Source of the DNA: Panorpa germanica
Lineage: Eukaryota > Arthropoda > Insecta > Mecoptera > Panorpidae
Direction: 5' to 3'
Length of the DNA: 64,000 nt
Assembly: GCA_963678705.1 (NCBI GenBank)
Contig: OY783220.1
Coordinates: forward strand, 558,001 to 622,000
Below the pieces are notes generated by a model. It was not told the origin of the DNA. It ran no database searches and saw nothing but the letters and a program-made list of their open reading frames with translations. Positions within the stretch are counted from its first letter, which is position 1; each line of letters starts with the position of its first letter. Shown piece by piece: positions 41,937 through 54,214 of the stretch. The translations under genes were made by a program, and so were the position numbers.

Positions 41937-44470
41937 GTTAGGAGCTGAAGAGGATAGTTGCTACGTGCACATAAGCTGTCTCGTCACGCCCAGTAAAATT
42001 GTAACAATATATTACTTCTAAATAGAAATACAACATTTATTGATATCTTGTAAAATATATACAGCCATCTGAGAAAAAACATAGTATCGTATGACAATTA
42101 CCCTTCTTTGATTACGAATCGGAAGATTAAAGAAGTGGCAGCGATAAAAAGATTCCTTTTTTTGTCAGGATATAAAATATATAAATAAAAATTATGAAGA
42201 GGAACAAAACAACTAATTGCCTAATAAATTATGAACAAAAGCAAACAATGACAAGTTGGTACGACAGATATTTCAATCAAAATTCAGATCAACAAAATAT
42301 AAAAGACCTAGGTAAATATGACCAACCAGAACAATCAGTTATCAATATAAAGTACAATTACATATCGGTTAAACATATAACCTTTTTCTCCACATCAGGT
42401 AGTGACTACAAACGGCATCGAAATAACTAAACTAAATAGAATATTTGTTTATTCCAACAAACCGAAAACAACAAATGCGGCTACCGGTCTAATTGTGATC
42501 GGATAGAATAAAGAGGTTATCATTAAAGAAACCCTATACTTTTTTTTATTAATAATTATATCACGGGCTTCCTAGGACCACGATCATTAACGCCTATACT
42601 TAAATTAGTTTTATTTTGTAACTAAATATGTAAATATCGAATATTTTAAAAAATACAAAAAAATCTTTCTTTTCCTGTTTTCTAACTAATTTTTTTTTTT
42701 AATAGGAACAAAAAGAATGAACGTAGGGAATATGTATTTGAATTGAACAAAATATAAACAAGTTGTTTGTGAGAACTGTTTGGAATTGTATTAGTCGAAA
42801 AATCTGATCTTAATTAAAATTATTTTGTTTCAGATGAGAAAACTTTTGAAAAACGCTGTTATGGAGGAATTACGAATCTTAAATATATCGTAAGTATTTT
42901 CTTATTAAACTCCTTTGCACTGCGACACCAAATTTGAACTTTCTAGAACAAACAGTAACTTTTAAATGAATGAAACTGAAAACATAGTAGTCTCGATAGT
43001 GTTCAAAAAAGTACGTCTGCCGATTTTTTTCTTATTTATGATTTTATGGAAAGATTAATCGTAATGCAATTACGATATAAAATTATTGCTATTAACGGAA
43101 TTTATACAAATTTGTGCATGACCATTTTATTTTATTTTATTAAAAAATGTTATTTAATATGTATATAATTTTAAACAATAATTGAAAAAATATCAGTGCA
43201 TATAGGGTGCGTTCACAACTTTCTTTCACACAATATTCTTTGAGGCGTTCCACATGGTGACCAGGGTCGTTGTGGTCGCGACGAAAACGTCTCTAATGAC
43301 GTCATTAATTTTGCTCATGCCAAGCTCACAACGACTCAGCTATTGATCATAACGATCATAATTTTTTTTAAATTGTATTCCATTCTTCATCTGAACTAGA
43401 TTAAGTAGTTTCTGACAATTATGCAACTGTCGCCATAAAAGACATTTTGATTATATATTCAAACTTAAATTATTTAAGTAGTGGAACGCACCCGTAAAAT
43501 AATAACTAAAATTATTGGCGGTAATTATTAAAAAGCGCGGCAAGTTTAAGTTTCTTAGCTGGTGGTGGAAATATTCTTCTAAATAGTCATCGAAAAACTA
43601 ACTAAAACTGGTTGAAATTTAACTGGAGGATTTTGAATGCACAGGTTTTTTTTACAAAAGAAGCACGTGACTACCATACGTCGAAAAGAAAGATGTATGA
43701 ATATACTGTTGTGATACGGAATGATTCCTGTTCTGTTCATCAATGTTATGAGCCGAATTCGATCCCGGGTCTCTCATTTAGGACACGGGTACATTAGTAG
43801 TAATGAACTCATTTTTAATTGAAGACATGACAAGTTTGGTGACAAGCATTGGTCATTTGTACAAAATAGTGTTATCTATAGCATTCCTAACCCTATTCAT
43901 TTGATACAGACAGTATTGCTGGGTACTGCTTAGCTGTACCACAGCAATACCTATATGAACTGGGCTATTTACATAGTACATTAAATAGTACTGCTAGAAG
44001 TGTGACATTATGGATAAATAATATGCCTAGTATATAAACCTCAACACATTCGACCATTGTGTTTTTTATGTCATTTTATCATGTTTTCTTCTCTTTTCTC
44101 TTTTAATTTATTGAGCTTTTACTTATTCAGCCTTCTTGCCATTCTAAAATACATAAATAGCACATTCTATAATATATAAAACTACTTCAAACTATAAATC
44201 GTATTTAGATCTATACATATTTAAACTTATACAATTTTAGTTACATCTTCATTTGCTTAATCTAAGTTATAATAAATTATAAATTTTATTTAATATGAAT
44301 TTTAGTGTTTAAGAAATATAATACATAATATCCTATGTTTAGTACTTTGTAGATTCTATCAATTCCATTAGCATATATAAATTCAATTACTTATCACGAT
44401 AATTGGCATCATAGTAGATTCGCATGAATTATTTCATATGAAGTCGATTACCGGCTTTTTAAGTTTACAC
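41937..44470. other. Mostly noncoding; LINE tail remnant and a hairpin
   Basis: 42540-42605 (minus strand) resembles the LINE 3' UTR at 38918-38975 (AGGAAGCCCG then an A-rich tail). GTATTGCTGGGTAC...GTACCACAGCAATAC at 43913-43950 forms a hairpin. A 54-nt exon-like block flanked by TTTCAG and GTAAGT lies at 42835-42888, with no partner exon identified. Confidence 0.4.
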
Positions 44471-44486
44471 CCTAGTACCATGTGAT

Positions 44487-45767
44487 CTATAACACCCTCC
44501 CACCACAGATGCAATGAGAAGATTGTATTATTCTTATTTTCGCTAGGTGTGATGGAACTTTGCAATGACCTGATCTTAGTCGGCATATTGTAGAAATGAA
44601 TTTTCTGGATAAATTTTTATTGAACAACATATCATCTTTAATTTTATTGTTGAAATGGAAGAATGTTTTACCTGTTGTTTGACTTGCCTCCGTATACATC
44701 ATTTGCCGGTTCATAAATGAGTTTTCCTTAATGATAATTTTCATATCATTTATGGAAAGTTTTAAGTCAATTAACTTACCGTCGATACAAGCTTCCTTCG
44801 CTAATTTGTCTGCAGTTTCGTTGCCTAAAATTTCAAAATGACCTGGTACCCATAAAAATTTTATGTTTACTCCATTCTCTTTAAGTTAACAATTTTTTTT
44901 TTTTATTTTACAGTTTTTAATATTATTGCTGTTATATACACTATATGCATCTGTAACTATTAATATGTTTGACTCTTTAGTATTTTTAATAATCTTTATC
45001 GTTTTCATTATAGCTAGAAGTTCAGCATTGAATGACCTTGATATATTGTTTAACTTTAACTTATATTATTTGTTTGTTGTAGAGTTGTATAAGCGGATCC
45101 ATCTGTATACCATATATCCCATTTTATGTTTTCTGTGCATATAAAATTCATATACCGTTGATACATTATAGTAGATATTGTTGTCTTTCTTATTGAAATA
45201 TTTAATTTCGGTATCTATTTGAATAGTTTTTATTTTATAGGATGATTTAAAGTAGGGCATGATCTTAAAACTTTTTATAAGTATATTTTCGTAATGGTTG
45301 TAGCTTATTAAAAGAAGAGCTACAGAGTTGTATAATCTCCACCCTTTTTTTCATTTTACTATTTACAGATCCATCTGTAAACCATTCCATTTTACGTTTT
45401 CTGTGCATATAAAATTCATATACTATAGCATTGTTGTCCTTCTTATTGAAATATTGAATTTCAGTATCTATTTTGACAGTTTTGATTTGATAGGGTGATT
45501 TAAAGACGGATATCCATATCCGTCTTCTAATTTTTAGAGGTGGCATGTTGGTTCCAGGTTAAGAATCTGTATAGGGGTAGAACCTTTGTTTTGCACTGTG
45601 TCTAACTTTTTTAGTCTTGTATTACTTGTAATGCAAAGTAATGAACGAGTAGAGTCGTCAAAATATGGGGTCTGACAATGGTTTTGTAAATGTTTGGTAG
45701 AGTTAGACGATGGCATCTCTAGCTGCATCCTGCTAGACATCTCATTACATTTATTCCTTTGTGACAT
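44487..45767 (-). pseudogene. LINE C-terminal part with RNase H, internally duplicated
   Basis: On the minus strand: post-RT region (LLCITSNTRLKKLDTVQNKG, LNLEPTCHLPPLKIRR), RNase H start (KMEWFTDGS, 45360-45390), SFNAELLAIMKTIKI near 45020, and RNase H end (FLWVPGHFEILGNETADKLA, 44790-44870). A tail follows with ISTICRLRSGHCKVPSHLAK and a Cys motif. About 175 bp is present twice (45080-45255 and 45340-45515, both with IDTEI-YFNKKDNN and VYEFYMHRK), a diverged tandem duplication that splits the RNase H domain. Stops and shifts throughout. Confidence 0.72.
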
Positions 45768-45929
45768 TTTGTGATAATTGTGTTGATTTCTTTGAACTAT
45801 GTGCTTTTTGAGTCAAACCAAACAACCAGTAACTTAACGTTACTTGTAACAGTTAAACATTTATATTTCATAAAAATTCTTGGACTTCGATCTGAGTTAT
45901 GGCTGGTAAAAAATATTACTTTCATTAGT

Positions 45930-46790
45930 AAAGACCTCTAAATTTGTATCATTTAAAGTAGATAAAGCATTGGAAATTAATGAAAATATGAACAATAATA
46001 AAATTATAATAATTAAGGATTCTTTAAGTGTTTTAAAAAATTTGTGATAACAAATGACAACAAATTAATAATAACAAATGAAATAATGATATTTTGAAAT
46101 GCAAAATTAAGGAGATGTATTTCAATATAATAAATAAGAATAATACCATAAAATTTACGTGGATACCAGGACATTGTGGAATAAGAGGAAACGAAATTGC
46201 GGATAAATTGGCAAAGGAATCAATAAATTTGGAAATTGAGATGAAAGTGAAATTACCTTCATATGAAATTTTAAATATAATCAAAAAATTAAACTTCAAT
46301 TTGAGAAACACAGATTTCATTAACAAAAGTCAGTTAAAAGGAAGAGATTATTATATGTTTTATCCAAATTTAAGTAAGAAGACATGGTTAAGAAAAGAGT
46401 CTCGCAAAATTATATCAACTATAATCAGAATCAAAAGTTCCAAAACTCCAATTGCAAAACTCCAGCTCACCTGTACAAAATTAATATTAAATCTTATGAT
46501 AGATGTCAATGTGGTGAAGAATGAACTTTGGATCATATTATATTTGAATGCATAAATTATAGTTTAGAAAGATCAATATTGAATAGTGATATATTAGATG
46601 TGATTAAAACTTTTCCAGTTAATACTAAATTTTTGTTAAGTGATTCAAAATTAATTAGTGAATTATTGAAATATTTAGAAATTTGTAAAATTGAATTATA
46701 AATTGTAAAATATATATAAAAAATGTTTGATGGTGGCTATGACGAATAAAAGTCAAGGCAAATAAATAAAAAAATATAAAAAAAATAAAG
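45930..46790 (+). mobile_element. LINE 3' fragment (RNase H end and tail), opposite strand
   Basis: On the plus strand: IIIIKDSLSVLKNL, then FTWIPGHCGIRGNEIADKLA (46155-46215), LRKESRKIISTIIRIKSSKT and, after a frameshift near 46490, CQCGEE, TLDHIIFECINYSLERSIL and a stop near 46700. An A-rich tail ends near 46790. It lies between the RT and RNase H parts of the minus-strand LINE, so it inserted into it. The exact 5' junction is unclear. Confidence 0.75.
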
Positions 46791-46829
46791 TAGATTCTAG
46801 CATCTTAATTTTCTTATTTAGCATCTTAA

Positions 46830-47702
46830 TTTTCTATAGTAAAATTTTCGTAGAATTATCCGCCATCTTTAGTTTATATATTGAACAGTAGAGGAGAGAA
46901 TATCGTACCTTGCGGCAATCTTAAAGAGCTCACTTGAGATCCTAATAATATGTTGTTGAGTTTTATAAAAACTTCTCTTGGCTGGTAATAATTTAGAGTT
47001 CACTTTATAATTTTTGCAGATAGACCAATCTCTGTCATGTTGTTTTCTAGAGTTATAAGATTTACATTATCATACGCCGATTTGATGTGTAGAAAGGCTG
47101 CGACCATGTAATGGTTGTTACTGTATACCCTTATATACCCTGTATGTCCAAGTTTTATATATTTTAGCTATTTTGGGTGTTGTTTCCATTTCTGTAGGCA
47201 AATTGAAGGTCAGGCAATTTTTGCTAATGTTCCAGATACCAATCAAATCTGTTTTTGATGATAGATTCCATTGTTTTTGTGATACATGAAAGTAGAGTGA
47301 TATGCCTGTATGATTCTGCTGAGTTTGGATCTTTATTCGGTTGTAATATTGGTACTACAATGTGTTTTTCCAATCGTCGGGTATAGTTTGAGTGTTGAAT
47401 ATACTATTAAAGATTTGTGTTAGAAGTGATTTAGCTATTGGAGGTAATAATTGTATCATTTTGTAGTTATATCTGTCGAAACCGGTACTAGTATTATTGT
47501 TATGATTTAGAGAGTAATAAAGGTTATCTATGAGGATAGAATTGTCCAAAATTGGGTGATTTTTGTTTTTAACGAAATCATCCAACCAATTATTATTATC
47601 ACTATATTGTTTGGTGCTGTAGTTCACTTTTCTTATATTTTCCCAATTAGTTTTGGAGGTAGTATTGGGATGTAAATTCTCCCAGAATTTTTGCCACTTC
47701 AT
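46830..47702 (-). pseudogene. LINE reverse transcriptase segment, degraded
   Basis: 47355-47702 gives the N-terminal RT approach (MKWQKFWENLHPNTT, LIDNLYYSLNHNNNTSTGFD, IFNTQTIPDDWKNTL). Downstream in shifted frames come VPILQPNKDPNSAESYRHI, TLLSCITKTMESIIKNR, FLHIKSAYDNV (palm motif A region) and LPQGTIFSPLLFNI. It belongs with the endonuclease at 47920-48341 and the RNase H at 44487-45767 as one element about 3.9 kb long. Confidence 0.78.
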
Positions 47703-47919
47703 TTTTTCCCGGCTCTGAAATATATTTTGGTATGAGCTGGTTGTTTCTTAAATGCAAGGAATGTTTCAATATTAAACTGTTTGTAAAAGTTAGTTAAAAC
47801 TAGTCATCTTTTAGCGATCATTATCCGTAAAGAAGTTCTACATTTGTTTCACTGATTTAGTCTTTAGATTATTTATTCTCAATTCTGTATGGCTGGAGAT
47901 TGTTATCCAATCAGCTTTT

Positions 47920-48341
47920 TTAAAAGTTATGCCGCATGATATTTTCCCTGTTCACAACACTATTGTTGTCACCAAAGCAATACATTATAGGGTAGTGATC
48001 ACTTCCTACATTATCTGTTAGTATCCTCCAAGAGTGAATATGTTTGACAATAGAAGGGGATACCATTGTTAAATTTAAGATACTATCTTGTCCTTGGGTT
48101 TCTAACTTTAGTTTGATTATCATTATTCAATATAACTAAATTTTAATTCTCAATATAAATGTAAGCAGCTCCCTTCCTTCGTAATTTTGTCCTGGGATAA
48201 AGGGTCCCACACTTGATGTAATGAGTTAAAGTCTGCAGCAAAAATTATGGGTAAAGTTACTCTACTCGTATGTTTATCTATTTCATCCTGGGATCCTCTG
48301 TCTGTAGAAGTAGAGGAAATAAATTGTGACTTGTTTTCCAT
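47920..48341 (-). pseudogene. LINE apurinic-type endonuclease segment, degraded
   Basis: The upstream piece has IIFAADFNSLHQVWDPL, the GDFN-type catalytic motif with Gly changed. The downstream piece has SILNLTMVSPSIVKHIHSW and NVGSDHYPIMYCF, the SDH motif. The two are in different frames. These are the endonuclease hallmarks of LINEs that nick the target for target-primed reverse transcription. The 5' end is missing beyond about 48350. Confidence 0.75.
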
Positions 48342-48359
48342 AGATTGATTTAAATTTTC

Positions 48360-51300
48360 TATGTTATTTGATCTCGAGAGATTCGTTCTATCTGTTAGGG
48401 CAGTGGTGGCGGACCTATTTATGTGCGCGTGCCAGAAAATTACAAATATTACTTATCGCGTTGCTGGAGTACCGGATAGATTTTAATTAGGAAAAGTTGA
48501 TAAAAATATAGGTATTTCAGAATTTTATTTAGACTATTTCAAAAATTAATATACAAAAACATGTTACCTTGAAACTTCATATTAACAATCTGTGGATGTA
48601 CAAATAAATTAAATATAAAAGAAATTACCAACGCTACAAAATACGTAATAATATTAACAAAACGTACAAAAGAAAAAGGAAACTATGCAAAAATAAGAAT
48701 ATATTACCAGTATCCAGTATTCCAGTTAATCTCTTAAATCGACAAACTTTTGTTTCCATATGGAACTGGATTGAAAATAAATCAATTGGATCTCAACATC
48801 TAAATACAGCCGTTTCAACTATTTTTATTTATATTATTGTAGAACATATTAAGTTTTTTGTGTGAAAATTTGAAGTCGATTGGAATAAAACTGTCGGAGA
48901 TATAATTTTAAGTCTTCACGTCTGGTCCGGTTTTGTCTTTCTTTGAAATTTTTAATCGCATTTTTCTCACACTTAGCTTTTTCAGAGTCGGTGTCCTCTC
49001 TAGCACAAAATCTACTGCACCGATCCTTTTGAAATTTTGCATACTCTTTCTTTACATAAATTCCGAGCTAGCGCTGTCGAGTTTTTTTTTTTATTTTAAA
49101 GTATTTTAAAATAACAACGTTTCTGATTTTTTTCATGAAAAATAGATATTTTCACTTCTAAGTGCTGTAAAAAAATGAAAAATCAATAAAACTGGTTATT
49201 GGGAGTTGATGTTGTTTATTTTATCCTGTTTTTCTCTTTCCGGACAGTTTTTGTCAGTAGCTTCATGTGTGCCTTTACAATTTAAGCATATATGTTTCCG
49301 TTTTTCAATCAGTGTCTTTATGTTCCGCACTTCCACAGTGCGATAAGGGACCATATCTTAAACATTTATAGCATTGAACAGATGGAAGTATATATGGTAC
49401 ACATGTTTTTGTTACTCTCCAAATATATATGTACGCAGGTAATTGCAAACCGTCAAAAATACTTTTACAATGTTAGGTACTAGGCACATATTTAACTGTA
49501 TATTCCACAACTCTCTTTCTGTGTAGTCGTTGTACTCTCTTTACCTTAAAAGGTGTAAATTCTATGTTATTCAGTAATTTTTCTTCTGTACAATCTAGAT
49601 CCACACTTTTAACAATACCGCTTTTGTTGTCCAGAAGTGGTGTACAGTGCAGTACTCTATGTACTCAGTACTCATTGTGCAGTACACTGCACAATGTCTT
49701 TGTTTTTCGCCACTTTTTTAATGTCTATGGCATCTTTCTTTTCGCTAAACTGACAAATTAATTAACCCAGTTTTAAATAACTAAAAGTACGATTTAATTC
49801 ATTTTTTATGTTTTTTGTAATCATGACCTTGTACGCTGAATACTATTTGCATCACTTACTGTGTTATCACATGTCAAGTTTTGTTCATCTAGATGTAGGT
49901 TTGACACATTAACTGGGGCTCCAGCCCCGGCCATATTGGTTTGTAACCAGTACTCAAAAGATGAATATGATACACTTCACTTGAAATTAATAAAACAGTA
50001 AACAGAAAGTTATTTTAATTTATATTAATTATAAACTTGCTTATAAACACTTGTAGTAAACAATATTCGGCTACACGCTTCGAGCGTTGTCGCTTGACTT
50101 TGATCAAGTTTTCGTGAAAACCATTTTTGTAGTAAACATTTTTATCAATTTTTGTTATACAAGTTTTGTAGTCCTAAGACCAATAGAATCGAAAATATTT
50201 CGGAAAAACCTAGCAAGTGCTTCGATCTGGACTTTTCATGTACTTATTTATTACGTTAAAATGAACAAGAAAAACATTTAGAACTATTGCAATACATTAT
50301 TTTTAAGAATGAGTGTATTCTTTGGCTAATTGTCCTGGATTACTATTTTTTTAATTTTTTTAAAGTAATTGGTCTTGTCGCCTCCTGGTGATATTTGACA
50401 AGGACGAGTACGGTAATATATTTATATACAAAGCAAAATAAATAAATATACATAAAACTTTAATCTCTCATGATAAAATGCTAATGGACCCCCTTTAAGC
50501 GACGGCATAGAAAATGTAACATAAGCGATTTTTAAAAAATATTTTACTTATGTTTATAAGAAAAGTACTAACTGCATGCAGAACCGGCCCAAAAAAGAAC
50601 GACTCGAAAAAGAGCAATTCATACAAATAAATTATAATTTATTGCATTTTACTCTATACTACATTGGACAAATAAAAAATGAATATAGAATAATATTTAT
50701 TATAATTAAAAATTATTATAATGTAAAACGTTATTTTGTATCCACCTGTAAAAAAAACTGTGCTTCAATAATATTTTTTTCTGGGGGTAATAATATTGTG
50801 TGAAAGTAGAGTATGTTCTAACAAACTAAGCACTTGTTTGCCAATTTATTATTTAAATGTAGGTAATAAATGCTTCTATTAAAAAAAAGTGTTGTCGGCT
50901 TTCCCTAATAACGGCTTTGTAAATATTTTTAGCATAATTTGAATATTTTATAACGAAAATGACAAAACAATAAAATACAAAAAAGGGGGCAAAAAAAATG
51001 AAAATATTTTACAAGGTGAGGCTAGAGCGAGCGCACCAGTTGAACTGGTCTCGGTTCGGCTCTGACTACAGGAGTAGGAAGGAAAAGCTTTATAGAAACG
51101 AAACTTTAAAAAGAAATATAAAGTTCAAAATCAGACAGGAGTCTCATCTTGACAAATGACTACTATATAGAACGGTCGTTTATCACCAAGCTTGTCTGTC
51201 TCGTGTTCGGTGTCTCAATGTTCTTTAGACCTACTTTAAGCTGTTTTGTCAGCCCTTGCAAGCTATGGCACAGGGAAAAGACGCCGATGAGATGTGAAAT

Positions 51301-51590
51301 ACGGTACCCTGAGACAGTGCCACTCTGAAAGATCATTATGTTTTAAAGCTGGCTTCAATTTCACTCATTGATATATAATGCACAGCCTCTGCATACAAAT
51401 TTTACCAAAAATGTGTCTTTTGTTTACTAAGTAATCTGTTACTTTCACTAATGTCGAGTTACTTCGACTGATGGTGAGTGAGACTGATTGGCCGCATAGG
51501 ATAGTGGGTTGCATTAAATATGTTAATTAAATTTTATATAGATATTACTTTTTTTTAAGTTTTATGTTACTTAAAAAAGTAAAATTTAAA
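48360..51590. other. No supported gene
   Basis: AT-rich. Contains a short near-perfect palindrome CATTGTGCAGT-AC-ACTGCACAATG at 49672-49695. Low-complexity T tracts are frequent. No coding frame is convincing. Confidence 0.4.
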
Positions 51591-51597
51591 TAATTAA

Positions 51598-52291
51598 CTA
51601 GCTGACCCGGCAAACGTTGTTTTGCCATATATGTTATTTCTAGGAAATATTTTTTTTTAAGAAATATTTTAAAAAAATAGCTAACACTATAAGTATGACA
51701 TTATAATTCAAAGAGGAATGAAGCGTTGTAGACAATTAAAGTATACTTTATTTATTAAAATGATACGTATAACAGTCACTGCTACGATCGAGACACAAAT
51801 AAAACCAAAAAAAAAATGGACGAAAACTGTATAGTGAGTGAGAGAAAGGAAGCCGGCTTCGTTCTCACCCCTACTCCATGATGTTTGCTGGTTCAAAAGT
51901 GACAACGGGAGACACCTGGTGCGGATAACTGATTGGTTGATAGAACTATACATGAAAATTATACTATACTACAATTATTATATTCGATTGCCATCTTGTG
52001 GATCTGTGGATGGAACAGAATAATATAAAAATGGCGATTAAAAATCAGGGGTTGATCGTATAAGGGTGAAAATTTAGAAATAAATGTATTTTTCAATGCT
52101 GAATCATGAAAGAATAAAAATAAATAATTTTGTCCAAAAATTTTGGGGTGGACCACCCTTAACATTTAGGGGAATAAAAAATAGATGTTACCGATTCTCA
52201 GACCCACCCGATAAGCACACAAAATTTTATCAAAATCGGTTTAGCCATTTCGGAGGAGTTTGGGAACAAACCGAGAATTTTATATATTAGA
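51598..52291 (-). mobile_element. Short non-autonomous Helitron
   Basis: On the minus strand the 5' end is TCTAATATATAAAATTCTCG (52291 downward). The 3' end is GGCAAA-loop-TTTGCC followed by GGGTCAGCTAG, ending at 51598, with T outside. 694 bp with no transposase. The 5' end resembles that of the Helitrons at 1-3363 (TCTACTATATAAAA), so the families are related. Confidence 0.85.
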
Positions 52292-52668
52292 TTTCATTTA
52301 ATTAATTTTTCTAATTACTTTGGTTATTGCATTTAACATGTTTTAATTATGGATTAAACTACATATTTTCAATGTTCTACGAAAAATGATTATAACCAGA
52401 TTTGATCAATGGTATCAAAAAAACGATTACAACATAGAAACGGTACGTGTTCCTAATAAAGAACAACTAGAAGAAGAGAAATGAAGAGGTTAGAACATTT
52501 TAGTTTTGAGTTTCTGATTGTCATTACGTTGAGATACATTTAATCTAGATAAAATTGAATCTGTGCTTAATGTAGGTAATAATCTTCTTTATAAGTTATT
52601 TTTATCAATTATTTTCTAATAAATTATTTTCTTTATTAGTTGTTTGGCAAAATGCAAAAATGTACGGT

Positions 52669-53267
52669 TGGAGGCGCCGGGCATCGATCCCGGTACCTCT
52701 CACATGCTAAGCGAGTGCGAGTAATATACTACACTGGGTATAGTATGATTTCGTTAAAATCTTCCTCCACTCCTGGAGACTTTGCGATACCAGCCTCATA
52801 TGAGGCCATAAACTCGCGCAAATGTGGCTACAGAAATTACATCTGTTTGTGTAACACGGACGGTTGTAGGAAGTCAGGTACCTTGGATAAGGGGAGATAC
52901 CCCTATTAGATATGAATCACTGAAGTGTGCTCGCCTGGAATGGTAGTATAAATACTACCGGTAGTATGACGCGGTGACACCGAACACTGCGCACCATTGG
53001 CTAGGGAAGTGCAATGTCAACGAAAACCCCATACGCATACCCCGCAGCCTAACAGTTCAACTACGGGCACCACACCGGCCGAACTGCGACTACGTCACCA
53101 CAACCACGACTTGGTCCCAGGAGATTGACCTCCCCACAGAGTGTCTCCCATCCAAGTCATGGCTGCCCACAGTGATGCTTAACCCCAGTGATCGAACGAG
53201 AACTGGTGGGTTCAACATGGTATGGCCGTTGACTAAGCGAGCGCTCTACCATCTGAGCTACGCCCCC
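52669..53267 (-). pseudogene. tRNA-Ala(AGC) gene interrupted inside the anticodon
   Basis: The 5' half (53267-53233) reads GGGGGCGTAGCTCAGATGGT then AGAGCGCTCGCTTAG. The 3' half (52706-52669) reads CATGTGAGAGGTACCGGGAT then CGATGCCCGGCGCCTCCA. Together they give full acceptor (one G-U pair), D, anticodon and T arms, A and B boxes, and anticodon AGC. The insertion at 52716-53232 sits between anticodon positions 35 and 36, flanked by a 9-bp duplication CTAAGCGAG (52707-52715 and 53233-53241). A normal tRNA intron sits after position 37, so this is not one. Both halves look undamaged, suggesting a recent event. Confidence 0.88.
52716..53232 (-). mobile_element. 5S rRNA-derived SINE-like insertion in tRNA-Ala
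   Basis: On the minus strand the 517-bp insert begins TCAACGGCCATACCATGTTG. Down to about 53131 it follows 5S rRNA: CAGTTCTCGTTCGATCACTG, GTTAAGCATCACTGTGGGC, GACTTGGATGGGAGAC, the positions of the 5S internal promoter (A box, intermediate element, C box). About 415 bp of unrelated body follows, and then the tRNA resumes after the 9-bp target duplication. A 5S-derived head with body and target duplication is the plan of SINE3-class elements. No LINE-like tail match was identified. Orientation is the same as the tRNA gene. Confidence 0.8.
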
Positions 53268-53269
53268 GT

Positions 53270-53810
53270 TGTATGCTGAGTAAGACTATTAAAAATCGGA
53301 GCAAAGTTAATGAATCCGATACATATGTACGTACTTTCTATTTTTAAAATATGTATTGTAATCGTGTTACAACCTGTTATATTTAATGCCAGCAAGCAAT
53401 GACCAGCAAAATTTGTTAGCAGCATACTCATACTCGGAACAGTGGGACTCGTTAGCGTACAACACTAACCTTCACTAACAATTTTTGGGCCGTACAAGGC
53501 GCATAATTCACGAGTGTCTGCTGAATTTGCATGAGGATTGAAGCTAGCATTAAAGAACCTTATTCAAGTGCTATACATCACTGGTGCTAGTCACACATTA
53601 ATTTTTATCTTTAAGGTAGTGTTTCACTAACCTTCTGATTCAAAAGTATAGACCGTGCACTACGAATTCCCGATGCGGTTAGTCCCAGTTGAAAACTTTA
53701 GTGAATCTACAGTCTCACTGCTCTCACATACAACCAAATAGCATCAATACGTATTTGTACAGTAGTAATACTGAAATGATCATTAGGCAGTCACTAGATA
53801 CAGTCAGTTA
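53270..53810. other. No supported gene
   Basis: Unremarkable spacer between the tRNA-Ala locus and a LINE fragment. Confidence 0.4.
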
Positions 53811-53814
53811 TGGT

Positions 53815-54200
53815 CTAAAAGAATGCCGCAATACATAGAGAAACAGAGAGGTAAAGAAAAGAAAGTGATTGCTTGGTTTAGACTAGCGAATGAAGAAAGA
53901 GGCAGTAGATAAACTGGAGTACAGAGGAACAGAAACGATGTAGGATGTGTGTTAAGGAAGTAGAAAAATTAGGCATATTAAGAGTTTGTATAGAGAGAAG
54001 TTGCAAAGTAAAGTAGACCTGATAGAGATCTTATACGGGAAGAAGAAGAGAATTAAATGTATGAATGAAGTTAAGAGTAATCGAACTAAAATAAAGGACA
54101 ATGGAGATGAAGCTTGTTGTATACTGTTAAGATAGTTGTAAAATATTTTATGTAATAAAATGAAATGTAGTCTGTGAATTTAAGGAGGCACAATGTAATG
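53815..54200 (+). pseudogene. LINE C-terminal fragment (relative of 55248-57937)
   Basis: The plus strand reads MPQYIEKQRGKEKKVIAWFR, LANEERGS and then RCRMCVKEVEKLG after a shift, parallel to VPQYLIEKDIKHIRRTARFR, LGNEEKGN and KCRMCGAEDETLEHI in the nearby LINE. Several stops. The direction is opposite to the larger LINE. Confidence 0.6.
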
Positions 54201-54214
54201 CCTAACGGTACAAA

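Noticed and set aside
42835..42888. 54-nt block flanked by TTTCAG and GTAAGT, open in two frames
   Set aside because: Good splice-like edges but no partner exon or homology; chance occurrence is likely in AT-rich DNA.
43738..43790. GATCCCGGGT near 43760, considered as a tRNA T-arm
   Set aside because: No acceptor or anticodon arm could be paired around it.
52680..53270. tRNA-Ala with a long intron
   Set aside because: The interruption is between positions 35 and 36 rather than 37/38, has a 9-bp target duplication, and carries a 5S-like head.
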